A stretch of 64,000 bases of DNA from NCBI RefSeq assembly GCF_003014575.1, contig NZ_PYGF01000003.1, positions 186,001 to 250,000 on the forward strand. Reading direction: 5' to 3'. Positions 46,134-55,793 of this stretch are shown here, piece by piece; within the stretch, counting starts at the first letter, position 1, and each line of letters opens with the position of its first letter. The translations under genes were made by a program, and so were the position numbers. The notes below the pieces were generated by a model that searched no databases, was not told where the DNA came from, and was given only the letters and a program-made list of their open reading frames with translations. Source of the DNA: Cecembia rubra. GTDB taxonomy: Bacteria > Bacteroidota > Bacteroidia > Cytophagales > Cyclobacteriaceae.

Positions 46134-46588
46134 AATCGTAATTATTAAGAATTGATAAAAGCTCTGGCCAAAGCTGGCTTTCAACTGAAACCTTTCCCAA
46201 TATTATTATTATACGCAAGCTTTAGTTGAGAATTATTTGTAATTTCAAAATAATTTAATCTCATTTTAACCACATTGGGTCAATAAAATTATATTTTTCT
46301 TGTAAAATTTACTTTATTGTTTGAATCATATTATTTTTTTTTAACAACTCTATGGAGTAATCTAGATTTCAAAAGTCATCCTATAAAACAAGATGATGAA
46401 GTAGATATTGGCAAAAATGGTTAAATCCTTACCCAATTTCCGAAGCAACTTAAATTTCCCATCACCCAAAGTACAAGATTGAGTGAATACTTAAACAATA
46501 CGGTTAGCTTTTCTACTCAAAAAAACAAGTTTGATTTAATTCCACTGTTCAAAATCATTAAATTTGAAACCTGTTGGAAAAAAGAAGC
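46134..46588. other. 455-bp AT-rich gap before the helicase gene
   Basis: Very AT-rich, with no credible gene on either strand. It lies between two divergently read genes and so must hold both promoters, but I could not place a complete -33/-7 pair. Confidence 0.4.
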
Positions 46589-48841
46589 ATGGATTACTTA
46601 AAAGGACTCAATCCCCCCCAAAGAGAAGCAGTTGAACATACCGAAGGACCTGTAATGATCATCGCAGGTGCAGGTTCTGGCAAAACAAGGGTTCTGACTT
46701 ACAGAATCGCCCATTTGATCCATGCTAAGGGAGTAGATCCTTTCAACATCCTTTCACTGACCTTTACCAATAAGGCAGCCAGTGAAATGAAGCATAGAAT
46801 TGAAAAGCTCATTGGTTTGGAAGCACGCAATACCTGGATGGGCACTTTCCACTCCATTTTTGCCAAAATTTTAAGGGTTGAAGCGGATAAAATCGGTTAT
46901 CCTTCCAATTTTTCCATCTATGATACAGATGACAGCAAGTCTTTGATCAAGACCATCGTCAAGGAAATGAAGCTGGATGACAAAGTGTACAAGCCAAGCA
47001 CTGTGCTATCCAGAATTTCAGGAGCGAAAAACCGCTTGATTTCCTGGGAAAACTACATCAATGACCCTTTCATCAAAGCCGATGATGAGGCCGCCATGAA
47101 GCCACGGATGGGGGAAATTTACAGAAATTACCAAAAGAGGCTTTTCAAGGCAGGCGCCATGGACTTTGACGACCTGCTTTTCAATACGAATGTACTCTTC
47201 AGGGACCATTTGGATGTGCTAAACAAGTACCAGCAACGCTTCAAATATGTCATGGTGGACGAGTTTCAGGACACCAATGTCTCCCAGTACCTGATTACCA
47301 AAAAGCTGGCTGCTGTACACCAAAACATCTGTGTCGTTGGAGATGATGCCCAGAGTATCTATGCCTTCCGGGGTGCCGACATTCAGAATATCCTGAATTT
47401 TGAAAAGGATTACCCGGATTTGTTTGTTGTCAAACTGGAACAGAATTACCGCTCCACCAAAAACATCGTACAAGCTGCCAATAGCATCATAGCTAAAAAC
47501 AAGGCCCAGCTCAAAAAAGAAGTTTGGACTCAAAACCATCACGGAGAACTGATCGAACTCATCAAGGCCAGTTCGGACAATGAAGAGGGCAGATTGGTCG
47601 CCACCACCATCTTCGAAGAAAAAAACAATAAGAAACTTGACAACAGCGATTTTGCTGTCCTTTACCGTACCAACTCCCAGTCAAGGGCAATAGAAGAGGC
47701 CCTGAGGAAGATGAACATTACCTACAAAATTGTAGGAGGCCTTTCATTTTATCAAAGGAAAGAAATCAAAGACCTGATGGCCTACATGCGTTTTGTGGTC
47801 AACAAAGAGGACGAAGAGGCATTTAAAAGGATCATCAACTACCCTAAAAGAGGGATTGGGGACAGTACAGTAGAAAAAATCCTGGTGGCGGCTTACGAGC
47901 ATGATATTCCTTTATGGGAGGTGATCATCAATGCCAACAGCTTCTTGGGAGGAAGGGCAGCCAATGCAGTGGATGATTTTGCCACCATGATCAAGAGTTT
48001 TGGCATCGAGATGGAAAGAAAAGATGCCTATGAGGCAGCCAACTCCATCGCCAAACAATCCGGTTTGCTCAGGGAATTGTACGAGGACAAGACCATTGAG
48101 GGCCTCAACCGCTATGAAAACGTTCAGGAATTGCTCAATGCCATCAAAGAATATGTGGACAATCCGGAGAATGAAGACAAAAGTCTTGGGGCCTTCCTGC
48201 AAGAAATAGCCCTCCTAACAGACAATGACAGGGATAAAGATACCACAGATGCCGTAACCTTAATGACTATCCACTCTTCTAAGGGATTGGAGTTCAAGCA
48301 GGTGTTTGTGGTAGGGATGGAAGAAGATCTCTTCCCATCTCAGATGATGATGCAGAGCAGAGAGGATCTGGAAGAAGAGCGAAGGCTTTTTTATGTAGCC
48401 ACTACCAGGGCAATGGAAAAATTATACTTAACCTTTGCCCTTACACGCTATCGTTTTGGAAGGCTGCTCAACTGTGAGCCCAGCAGGTTCCTGGAAGAAG
48501 TGGATCCAGCCTGCATTAGGGTGAATAAACGTATGACCACCGCCTTGTCAGGAGCTTTGAGAAATGAATCCAGTGAAGGAAGGTCAGGCTTTATCGGTAT
48601 CAAGAAGCCGGAGGTCCGGCCAATGACCACAGCGAAAATACACAGCCCTAGCCCTGATTTCAAACCATCCAATACCAATAACCTCCTGGAAGGCATGCTG
48701 GTAGAGCATCCAAAATTCGGTTTTGGGAAAGTTTTAAAGATAGAAATTGAGGGAATAAATAAGAAAGCTACCATACAATTTGATAACTTTGGAGAAAAGG
48801 TTTTATTACTTAGCTTTGCAAAGCTTCGGATCATAGATTAA
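46589..48841 (+). CDS. pcrA: UvrD/PcrA-type DNA helicase
   Basis: A 750-residue superfamily 1A helicase. Motif I is IIAGAGSGKTRVLTYRI, motif Ia LTFTNKAASEMKHRI, motif II VDEFQDTN, motif III GDDAQSIYAFRGAD, motif IV EQNYRSTKNI, motif V MTIHSSKGLEF, and motif VI YVATTRAMEKLYLTFA. The C-terminal VEHPKFGFGKVLKIE is the small Tudor-like domain of PcrA. A TTG at 46574 could add five residues. It is the likely repair and replication helicase of the cell. Confidence 0.95.
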   Translation: MDYLKGLNPPQREAVEHTEGPVMIIAGAGSGKTRVLTYRIAHLIHAKGVDPFNILSLTFTNKAASEMKHRIEKLIGLEARNTWMGTFHSIFAKILRVEADKIGYPSNFSIYDTDDSKSLIKTIVKEMKLDDKVYKPSTVLSRISGAKNRLISWENYINDPFIKADDEAAMKPRMGEIYRNYQKRLFKAGAMDFDDLLFNTNVLFRDHLDVLNKYQQRFKYVMVDEFQDTNVSQYLITKKLAAVHQNICVVGDDAQSIYAFRGADIQNILNFEKDYPDLFVVKLEQNYRSTKNIVQAANSIIAKNKAQLKKEVWTQNHHGELIELIKASSDNEEGRLVATTIFEEKNNKKLDNSDFAVLYRTNSQSRAIEEALRKMNITYKIVGGLSFYQRKEIKDLMAYMRFVVNKEDEEAFKRIINYPKRGIGDSTVEKILVAAYEHDIPLWEVIINANSFLGGRAANAVDDFATMIKSFGIEMERKDAYEAANSIAKQSGLLRELYEDKTIEGLNRYENVQELLNAIKEYVDNPENEDKSLGAFLQEIALLTDNDRDKDTTDAVTLMTIHSSKGLEFKQVFVVGMEEDLFPSQMMMQSREDLEEERRLFYVATTRAMEKLYLTFALTRYRFGRLLNCEPSRFLEEVDPACIRVNKRMTTALSGALRNESSEGRSGFIGIKKPEVRPMTTAKIHSPSPDFKPSNTNNLLEGMLVEHPKFGFGKVLKIEIEGINKKATIQFDNFGEKVLLLSFAKLRIID

Positions 48842-48896
48842 AGGGCGGGTTAAGATTGATTTTTCTGATTGTAACATCCGCTTAAAGCATCACCTT

Positions 48897-49562
48897 ATGG
48901 AAAATACAGAAACAAACAAGCATTCCGTCATTTTGAAAGAATACGGAAAAAATATTCAAAGACTGGCAATTCACATTGCCGGTATTGAGGACCGAGATAA
49001 GCGCACTCAAAGTGCCTTTACTTTAGTAGAACTGGTCAAACAGCTTAATCCCCAAATGAAGTCTGAAAATGACCAAAAAATATGGGATGACATTCACATC
49101 ATGTCTGGGTTTACATTAGATGTAGATGGCCCTTACCCAAAGCCTGAGAAAGATTTACTTTTTAAGAAACCAAAGATTGTAGGCTATCCGAAGGGAGAGG
49201 TGAAGTTCAAACATTACGGAAGAAATATTGAAAAACTCATAGAAAAAGCTGTTGAAATTGAGGATGATGAAGAGCAGGAAGCTGCTATCATTTATATTGG
49301 ACAGTTGATGAGAAGTTTCCATTCCACTTGGAACCGGGACAATTTTGATGATGCTATCATCATAGATGACATCAAAACACTATCCAAAGGGAAGCTCCAT
49401 ATTGACTTGGACAAAGTAAGAGAAATGGGACTTTTTGAAACCAATACCAGAAGAGATTTCAAATTACCATCAGAATCAGAAAGCAGTTCATCTGTAACCA
49501 GGAAAAAATTCAATGGTGGAGATAGAAGAAGAAATGGCGGTCATTCCAAAAAACGTAGATAA
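48897..49562 (+). CDS. DUF4290 protein
   Basis: A 221-residue cytosolic protein of unknown function found across Bacteroidota. Two similar stretches, ILKEYGKNIQRLAIHIAGIE and FKHYGRNIEKLIEKAVEIED, suggest an internal repeat. The C-terminus is basic and low complexity (NGGDRRRNGGHSKKRR). It ends directly before the murA ATG (TAAATG), a conserved pair that implies cotranslation. Confidence 0.85.
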   Translation: MENTETNKHSVILKEYGKNIQRLAIHIAGIEDRDKRTQSAFTLVELVKQLNPQMKSENDQKIWDDIHIMSGFTLDVDGPYPKPEKDLLFKKPKIVGYPKGEVKFKHYGRNIEKLIEKAVEIEDDEEQEAAIIYIGQLMRSFHSTWNRDNFDDAIIIDDIKTLSKGKLHIDLDKVREMGLFETNTRRDFKLPSESESSSSVTRKKFNGGDRRRNGGHSKKRR

Positions 49563-50870
49563 ATGTCATCATTCAGAGTAAAAGGAGGCCTAAAGCTCAA
49601 AGGAGAAATCATTCCGCAAGGAGCCAAAAATGAAGCCTTACAGATTCTTTGTGCAGTATTGCTGACTTCAGAGAAAGTCACTATCCATAAAATTCCCAAT
49701 ATCCGTGACGTCAATAAACTAATTGAATTACTGTCAGATATGGGGGTCAAGGTAGAAAAAGTCGGACCTGAATCCTACACTTTCCAAGCGGACAATGTGG
49801 ACCTCAAATACCTCGACACAGATGACTTTCTAAAAAAAGCATCTTCCTTAAGAGGTTCTGTCATGATTCTTGGCCCATTGTTGGCGAGGTTTGGTCATGG
49901 AAGACTTTCTAAACCAGGTGGGGACAAAATTGGAAGAAGAAGAATGGATACCCACTTTTACGGTTTTCAAAAGTTAGGAGCCGAATTCCATTACGACAGC
50001 AAAAAAGAAATCTACCACATAGATGGCAAAAAGCTCAGAGGTGCTTATATGTTACTTGATGAGGCATCTGTAACCGGCACTGCCAATATCGTGATGGCCG
50101 CAGTCATGGCTGATGGTAAGACCACCATTTATAATGCCGCATGTGAACCTTATTTACAGCAGCTTTGCGACATGCTGAACCGCATGGGCGCCAAAATCAC
50201 TGGAATTGGCTCCAATTTACTTACTATTGAAGGAGTTAAAAAATTAAAAGGTACAGAGCACAGTATGCTTCCCGATATGATAGAAATCGGTTCTTTTATT
50301 GGAATGGCAGCAATGACCCAGTCAGAGATTACCATTAAGGATGCTCAAATAAACCGTCTGGGAATTATTCCGGACACATTTAAAAGAATGGGGATCAAAA
50401 TGGAATTCAGAGGTGATGATATCTATATTCCTTCCCAAAAGCATTATGAGATTGAAACTTTCATAGACGGATCCATACTAACAGTAGCAGATGCTATTTG
50501 GCCAGGATTCACACCGGACTTATTAAGTATAGTTTTGGTAACAGCAACACAAGCCAAAGGAACTGTTTTAGTCCATCAAAAAATGTTTGAAAGCCGTCTC
50601 TTCTTTGTAGATAAATTGATTGATATGGGCGCTCAGATCATTCTTTGCGATCCACACAGGGCTACAGTAATCGGTTTGGACAGAAAATACCCCTTGAAAG
50701 GAATCAGAATGACCTCGCCTGATATCCGTGCAGGTGTTTCCCTTCTGATAGCTGCCATGTCAGCCGAAGGTACTTCCATCATAGACAATATTGAGCAAAT
50801 AGACAGGGGGTATCAGTATATCGATCAAAGACTGAATGCATTAGGAGCAGATATAGTCCGGATTGATTAA
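49563..50870 (+). CDS. murA: UDP-N-acetylglucosamine 1-carboxyvinyltransferase, Cys-to-Asp variant
   Basis: A 435-residue enzyme of the first peptidoglycan step. QGAKNEALQILCAVLLT and the C-terminal region (DIRAGVSLLIAAMSAEG) are typical. The catalytic loop is RLSKPGGDKIGRRRMDTHF, with Asp121 where E. coli has Cys115. This change is known to keep activity and to prevent covalent binding of fosfomycin. It follows the DUF4290 gene without a gap and ends before a strong terminator. Confidence 0.95.
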   Translation: MSSFRVKGGLKLKGEIIPQGAKNEALQILCAVLLTSEKVTIHKIPNIRDVNKLIELLSDMGVKVEKVGPESYTFQADNVDLKYLDTDDFLKKASSLRGSVMILGPLLARFGHGRLSKPGGDKIGRRRMDTHFYGFQKLGAEFHYDSKKEIYHIDGKKLRGAYMLLDEASVTGTANIVMAAVMADGKTTIYNAACEPYLQQLCDMLNRMGAKITGIGSNLLTIEGVKKLKGTEHSMLPDMIEIGSFIGMAAMTQSEITIKDAQINRLGIIPDTFKRMGIKMEFRGDDIYIPSQKHYEIETFIDGSILTVADAIWPGFTPDLLSIVLVTATQAKGTVLVHQKMFESRLFFVDKLIDMGAQIILCDPHRATVIGLDRKYPLKGIRMTSPDIRAGVSLLIAAMSAEGTSIIDNIEQIDRGYQYIDQRLNALGADIVRID

Positions 50871-50911
50871 AACCAAACTAAGCATCATAGTTGAAACATC
50901 ATTCTAAATTC

Positions 50912-50946
50912 AAAAAAATGGCTGCCAAAAAAGCAGCTATTTTTTT
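50912..50946 (+). terminator. intrinsic terminator after murA
   Basis: AATGGCTGC (50917-50925) and GCAGCTATT (50933-50941) pair over 9 bp with one G-U and a 7-nt A-rich loop, followed by seven T. Confidence 0.88.
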
Positions 50947-50994
50947 ATAAATTTTTTCTTCCCCTCACTCGGAAAAGTCTTCTGAGAAAGTAAA

Positions 50995-51026
50995 CTAAAA
51001 AAGGCTGTCCTAAAGGACAGCCTTTT
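50995..51026 (-). terminator. intrinsic terminator after the OmpA-family gene
   Basis: GGCTGTCC (51003-51010) and GGACAGCC (51015-51022) pair perfectly around TAAA, with A runs on the plus strand to the left, giving the T run for the minus-strand transcript. Confidence 0.9.
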
Positions 51027-51051
51027 ACAGTTTATTGTGCAATTAATCAAA

Positions 51052-52329
51052 TTATTTTACTTCAAAGCTAACTCTTCTTGCCAACTGACGGGCATCTGCA
51101 GAACGCTTATCTACACTAGTATCTTCACCATAGCCTTTGAAAGACATTCTAGAAGCATCGATACCAGCGGCAATAAGGATATCATAAACTGATTTCGCTC
51201 TTCTTTCAGAAAGCTTCATGTTGTAGTTTTCAGGACCTAGCTCATCAGCAAATCCTTTCAACTCAACTTTAACACCTGGATTTCTTTTCAAGAAGTTAGC
51301 TACATAGTCGATGCCAGAAGCTGAGAATCCTAGAGGTTTAGCGCTGTCAAATGCAAAGTATACGTTAACATAACCTTCGTTGATAGCTTTCTTGAAATAA
51401 TCAACTTCATCTACTTTCTCTACTGGACATCCATTATTAGAAGCAGGACCTGGAGCAAATGGACACTTGTCTAAGTGATCAGGAATACCATCACCGTCAG
51501 AATCCAAAGTTCTACCATGAGAATCAACTCTAGCACCAGCTGGAGTGTTTGGTTCTTTGTCAAGGTAATCAGGAACTCCGTCACCATCAGAATCCTTCAA
51601 CATATCTTTGATCTCACCGATCTGTTGAGCCAACTCATCTTTAGTGGCATATTTATCAGCTGCAATGTACCAGTCAGCATGGGTTGCTTTGCTACCTAAA
51701 TAGATGTTCAATCCCAAAGTACCAGTCCACCAAGTTCCATTGGCACCATAGAAACCAGGATCTCTAGGACCGATAGCTGAAGCACCATCAAATGCTACTG
51801 TTTGCCTACCGTTCAAAATAGTGCTGATATCTCCAGTCAAAGCAACTCTCTCAGAAAGCTTGATTTGACCTGTAATACCTGCAATAATGTTATACACATT
51901 ATCATTGAAATCACTGAAAGGTCCACCTTGAGGTCTAACCTGACCTAGTCCACCTCCTAAGTGAGCCAACATCCCCAGCCTTCTGGAGAAAGACTCGAAA
52001 TTCATGATCCTTCCAAGGTTAGCAACACCTTGCAAGTTGATTCTGTGATAATTCGTTGAAAACGCAGGATTATTGTCCTGTGAGGCTTCACCGAATGAAC
52101 CGAAACCAAAGTCAAGTTTCGCACCGAATTTTTCATTGAACATGTACCTTACACCAAGATCAGCATGTCCTAGGTTTAGGGTTGGAGAGAAATAGCCTGG
52201 AGTCAACGGAGCCATAGGCTTATTGAAACCACCACCAAACTCAACCGACCATCTGTTGTAGTCGACCTGGGCGTTAGCTCCGAAGGCTAAGGCACCCGCC
52301 ATAATTGTAGAGAGTAATAATTTTTTCAT
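51052..52329 (-). CDS. OmpA-family outer membrane protein with TSP3 repeats
   Basis: A 425-residue secreted protein. A signal peptide ends at GANAQ. Residues of about 25-210 form an outer-membrane beta-barrel (SVEFGGGFNKPMAPL, DLGVRYMFNEKFGAKLDFGF). Two calcium-binding TSP3-type stretches follow (DSDGDGVPDYLDKEP and DSDGDGIPDHLDKCP), and the C-terminal OmpA domain (from about 310) has DSAKPLGF and NMKLSERRAKSVYDIL with the peptidoglycan-binding Asp and Arg. A good promoter precedes it, and it is probably an abundant envelope protein. Confidence 0.92.
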   Translation of the reverse strand: MKKLLLSTIMAGALAFGANAQVDYNRWSVEFGGGFNKPMAPLTPGYFSPTLNLGHADLGVRYMFNEKFGAKLDFGFGSFGEASQDNNPAFSTNYHRINLQGVANLGRIMNFESFSRRLGMLAHLGGGLGQVRPQGGPFSDFNDNVYNIIAGITGQIKLSERVALTGDISTILNGRQTVAFDGASAIGPRDPGFYGANGTWWTGTLGLNIYLGSKATHADWYIAADKYATKDELAQQIGEIKDMLKDSDGDGVPDYLDKEPNTPAGARVDSHGRTLDSDGDGIPDHLDKCPFAPGPASNNGCPVEKVDEVDYFKKAINEGYVNVYFAFDSAKPLGFSASGIDYVANFLKRNPGVKVELKGFADELGPENYNMKLSERRAKSVYDILIAAGIDASRMSFKGYGEDTSVDKRSADARQLARRVSFEVK

Positions 52330-52378
52330 GATAAAAAATTTTTTTTAAAATTTTTTAAGTGTTTGATTGATTTAACTG

Positions 52379-52408
52379 CAAATTTATAAACTTCTAACAA
52401 ACCACAAA
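52379..52408 (-). promoter_or_regulatory. promoter of the OmpA-family gene
   Basis: On the minus strand TTTG (52408-52405), an 18-bp spacer and TAAATTTG (52386-52379) match the Bacteroidota consensus TTTG-N19-TAnnTTTG well. The start codon is about 50 bp downstream. Confidence 0.72.
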
Positions 52409-52506
52409 TGTATGTTTATTTTTTAAAACTATAAATTTTCTGGAAATTCTTTTCAATTTATCAGATATTTTTTTCGATTTGCCAAATAAACATAAACCAT
52501 GCCACT

Positions 52507-53415
52507 ATGAATTCCCTAATTGAATTACTTCATATTGAGAGCGTTTCGGGTGATGAATCCTCAATGACAGATTTTCTCATTCATTACACCCATAAACGAA
52601 TGTCTACTTGGAAGGTTACACCTGAAATTTATTTTGGTGATGACTTTCATGATTGCTTATTACTCAAATTCGGGAAACCCTCCACGGCTGTTTTTGCACA
52701 CATAGACACAATTGGCTTTATGGCCAGGTATGAAAACCAACTAGTCCCTGTAGGCGGTCCTGAGATTATAGAAGGCACCTATTTGGTCGGAAATGATAAC
52801 CTTGGACCCATAAGATGTAAACTCCATTCTTATGAAGATGCAATTTATCACGATTTTGGAAGACCAATTGAAAGAGGTACAAGACTATCATTTGAACAAA
52901 AAGTAACTATCGATAAGGAATTCATACAGGCAGCTTATTTGGACAATAGACTTGGCATTTACAGCGCACTTCAACTTTGTGAAACACTTGAAAACGGATG
53001 GGTAGTTTTTTCTACTTATGAAGAACACGGTGGTGGAAGTATGCCATTCCTACTTAACTTTATTCAGAAAAAAGCACCGGTTAAACATGCCCTGATTTCA
53101 GATATAACTTGGGTAACTGATGGAATTCAGCATGGAGACGGTGTTGTAATTTCCATTCGTGATAAATATATACCACGGAAAAAATTTATAGAAAAAATAA
53201 TTTCAATAGCTGAAAAAAGTGGTGTCCCTTACCAATTAGAGGTAGAAGGTGCTGGAGCCAGCGATGGGCGGGAAATTCAATTTTCACCTTATGCAATTGA
53301 CTGGTGTTTTATTGGTGCTCCTGAAGACAATGTCCACACCCCATTTGAGAAGGTAGCAATCAGTGATTTAGATGCAATGGTAAAAATTTATAAGGTATTG
53401 CTGGAACATCTATAG
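52507..53415 (+). CDS. M42-family metallopeptidase
   Basis: A 302-residue peptidase of the M42 (glutamyl aminopeptidase and endoglucanase-like) family. Metal and catalytic residues are in VFAHIDTIGFM (His, Asp), AAYLDNRLGIYSAL, STYEEHGGG (Glu, Glu) and LISDITWVTD (Asp), with NVHTPFEKVAISD near the end. It is shorter than typical M42 members (about 340-360). The substrate is unknown. Confidence 0.82.
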   Translation: MNSLIELLHIESVSGDESSMTDFLIHYTHKRMSTWKVTPEIYFGDDFHDCLLLKFGKPSTAVFAHIDTIGFMARYENQLVPVGGPEIIEGTYLVGNDNLGPIRCKLHSYEDAIYHDFGRPIERGTRLSFEQKVTIDKEFIQAAYLDNRLGIYSALQLCETLENGWVVFSTYEEHGGGSMPFLLNFIQKKAPVKHALISDITWVTDGIQHGDGVVISIRDKYIPRKKFIEKIISIAEKSGVPYQLEVEGAGASDGREIQFSPYAIDWCFIGAPEDNVHTPFEKVAISDLDAMVKIYKVLLEHL

Positions 53416-53467
53416 TGATTAGCGAATTAAAGATATTCTTCTTTAAATTTATTCATATATTTGTATT

Positions 53468-53489
53468 GCCCTTGTTAAAGGGCTTTTTT
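53468..53489 (+). terminator. intrinsic terminator just before hpt
   Basis: GCCCTT (53468-53473) and AAGGGC (53478-53483) pair around GTTA, followed by six T. It is 53 bp after the peptidase gene and only 11 bp before the hpt ATG, with TATATTTG at 53456-53463 just in front. Confidence 0.8.
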
Positions 53490-53500
53490 ATTTCCATTGG

Positions 53501-54031
53501 ATGATTCAGCTAAAAGACAAAACATTTACCCTGTATTTGGACAAAAACACCATAGAAAAAAGGGTAAAAGAACTAGGACTACAATTATCTGAGGACTTTA
53601 AAGGTAAAGATCCTATCATTATCGGTGTCCTTAACGGAGCTTTTATGTTTCTGTCAGACCTTGCAAAACACATTGCAATCCCAGCTGAATTCTCATTTTT
53701 AAAAATTTCCTCCTACCAAGGACAAAGTTCCACGGGACAAGTAAAGCAACTGGTAGGATTGGAAACTGAAATTAAAGGAAGAAATGTCATTATCGTTGAG
53801 GATATTGTGGATACGGGTTTGAGTATGGCCCATCTTCTCCAACTCATCAAAGAAAAGGAACCCTCATCAATAAAAATTGCAACACTCCTCCATAAGCCAG
53901 AGGCGCTTCAATACCCTGTGACGATCGATTATCTCGGCTTTGAAATACCAAACAAATTCGTAATCGGTTATGGTCTGGATTATGATGGCTTTGGAAGAAA
54001 TATTCCCGAAATTTATCAATTGAAGATTTAA
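53501..54031 (+). CDS. hpt: hypoxanthine phosphoribosyltransferase
   Basis: A 176-residue purine salvage enzyme that makes IMP (and often GMP). The PRPP-binding motif VIIVEDIVDTGLSMAHLL is present, with IIGVLNGAFMFLSDLAKH before it and GYGLDYDGFGRNIPEIY at the end, which contacts the base. It stands 38 bp before adk, likely in one transcript. Confidence 0.95.
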   Translation: MIQLKDKTFTLYLDKNTIEKRVKELGLQLSEDFKGKDPIIIGVLNGAFMFLSDLAKHIAIPAEFSFLKISSYQGQSSTGQVKQLVGLETEIKGRNVIIVEDIVDTGLSMAHLLQLIKEKEPSSIKIATLLHKPEALQYPVTIDYLGFEIPNKFVIGYGLDYDGFGRNIPEIYQLKI

Positions 54032-54069
54032 CGGAAACCAGCACATATCAAAAATCAAATTAAAAAGAA

Positions 54070-54642
54070 ATGCTTAACATAGTTTTATTTGGACCTCCCG
54101 GAGCAGGCAAAGGCACACAAAGCGAAAAAATTATCGCCAAGTATAATCTGACCCATTTATCCACAGGTGATTTATTCAGAAAGCACCTTGGGGAGGGTAC
54201 CGAATTGGGCAAATTGGCTAGAAAATACATGGATGAAGGAAAACTTGTTCCTGATGAAGTGGTAATTGATATGGTGGATGACAAAATTGCCAATACACCA
54301 GAAACAAATGGTTTTATTTTCGATGGTTTTCCAAGAACTGTTGCCCAAGCTGAAGCCTTAGATAGATTAATGCAAAGGAAAGCAACAAAAATCGCAGGAA
54401 TGATTGCATTGGATGTAGCTGAAGAAGTCCTAAAAGAAAGAATTCGAGAAAGAGGGAAAACTTCGGGAAGGGTTGATGACCAGGATGAAAATAAAATTGA
54501 GACCAGAATTAAAGTTTACCTGGCAGAAACCTTACCAGTAGCCAGCTATTATGAAAAGCAAGGTAAATTTGCGAAAATCAATGGAGTGGGCTCTATTGAT
54601 GGGATTTTTGAGGAAATCTCAAATGTCATAGACAGTTATTGA
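54070..54642 (+). CDS. adk: adenylate kinase, short form
   Basis: A 190-residue kinase converting AMP and ATP to 2 ADP. The P-loop is LFGPPGAGKGTQSEKI, STGDLFRKHLGEGTELG binds AMP, and DGFPRTVAQAEAL follows. The long zinc-type LID is absent, giving the short form usual in Bacteroidota. A terminator follows before obg. Confidence 0.96.
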   Translation: MLNIVLFGPPGAGKGTQSEKIIAKYNLTHLSTGDLFRKHLGEGTELGKLARKYMDEGKLVPDEVVIDMVDDKIANTPETNGFIFDGFPRTVAQAEALDRLMQRKATKIAGMIALDVAEEVLKERIRERGKTSGRVDDQDENKIETRIKVYLAETLPVASYYEKQGKFAKINGVGSIDGIFEEISNVIDSY

Positions 54643-54676
54643 TATTTATATTCCTTACCTTTGTAGCAAAATATTT

Positions 54677-54706
54677 GGCTAAGCCCAACAGCTTGGCCAT
54701 TTTTAT
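54677..54706 (+). terminator. intrinsic terminator between adk and obg
   Basis: GGCTAAGC (54677-54684) and GCTTGGCC (54691-54698) pair over 8 bp with one G-U and a 6-nt loop, followed by ATTTTTATTT. A TACCTTTG box lies 14 bp before it at 54656-54663. Confidence 0.8.
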
Positions 54707-54725
54707 TTAATTAAATTCAAAGACT

Positions 54726-55721
54726 GTGGCAGAAAGCAATTTCATTGATTACGTAAAATTTTGCTCCAGATCAGGAGCTGGTGGTGCTGGTTCAGTGCAT
54801 TTCAGAAGGGAAAAGCATGTCCCTAAAGGTGGACCTGATGGTGGGGACGGAGGAAGGGGCGGCCATATCATTTTACGAGGCAATGCTCAATTATGGACCC
54901 TATTACATTTAAAATATAAAAAACATGTTATTGCTGAAAATGGCAAAGGAGGAGAAGGTGGAAGGAGAAAAGGAAGGGATGGAAATGATGTCATTTTGGA
55001 AGTACCTCTGGGCACAGTAGCCAAAGATGCTGAAACAGGGGAACTCAGATTTGAGATTACAGAAGATGGACAGGAGGTGATTTTGACCTCAGGAGGTAGA
55101 GGAGGTTTAGGCAATGACCATTTCAAAACCTCTACGAATCAGGCACCACATTTTGCACAGCCAGGGGAACCGGGAATTGAAGAATGGATAATCTTAGAAC
55201 TCAAATTGCTTGCGGATGTAGGTTTGGTCGGTTTTCCAAATGCCGGAAAATCCACCTTGCTTTCCAGTATTTCAGCGGCCAAACCGGAAATTGGGGATTA
55301 TCCATTTACTACCTTAGTTCCCAATTTGGGAGTAATCCCTTACAGAGATGAAAAGTCTTTTGTCATGGCGGATATTCCCGGAATCATTGAAGGAGCTTCG
55401 GAAGGTAGAGGACTAGGCCTTAGGTTCTTAAGACATATTGAAAGAAACTCAATCCTTTTGTTTATGATTCCCTCAGATGCAGATAGTATTTCCGGTCAAT
55501 ACAAAATTTTACTAGGCGAACTTCAAAAATATAACCCCGAATTGTTGGATAAAAAGAGGTTACTGGCCATATCAAAGTCAGATATGCTGGATATGGAGTT
55601 GATGGAAGAGATGAAAAAGGACATTCCTAAAGACCTACCCTCGATTTTTATTTCATCCGTTTCAGGGTATAATTTAGATAAGTTAAAAGACATGCTTTGG
55701 CAGGCCATAAACATGTCATAA
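54726..55721 (+). CDS. obgE: Obg-family GTPase
   Basis: A 331-residue ribosome-associated GTPase. The glycine-rich Obg fold opens the protein ([30 protein letters not shown]), then the G domain shows G1 [10 protein letters not shown]2/G3 TTLVPNLG and [20 protein letters not shown], and G4 SKSD. The start is GTG at 54726; no ATG is available nearby, and the N-terminus fits the family there. Confidence 0.95.
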   Translation: MAESNFIDYVKFCSRSGAGGAGSVHFRREKHVPKGGPDGGDGGRGGHIILRGNAQLWTLLHLKYKKHVIAENGKGGEGGRRKGRDGNDVILEVPLGTVAKDAETGELRFEITEDGQEVILTSGGRGGLGNDHFKTSTNQAPHFAQPGEPGIEEWIILELKLLADVGLVGFPNAGKSTLLSSISAAKPEIGDYPFTTLVPNLGVIPYRDEKSFVMADIPGIIEGASEGRGLGLRFLRHIERNSILLFMIPSDADSISGQYKILLGELQKYNPELLDKKRLLAISKSDMLDMELMEEMKKDIPKDLPSIFISSVSGYNLDKLKDMLWQAINMS

Positions 55722-55793
55722 AGTGCCAGTTTGTCAGTAAATCAGCTATGGCAAATTAATTGATATTGGAATTGATGTAAAATTTCGTGAAAG

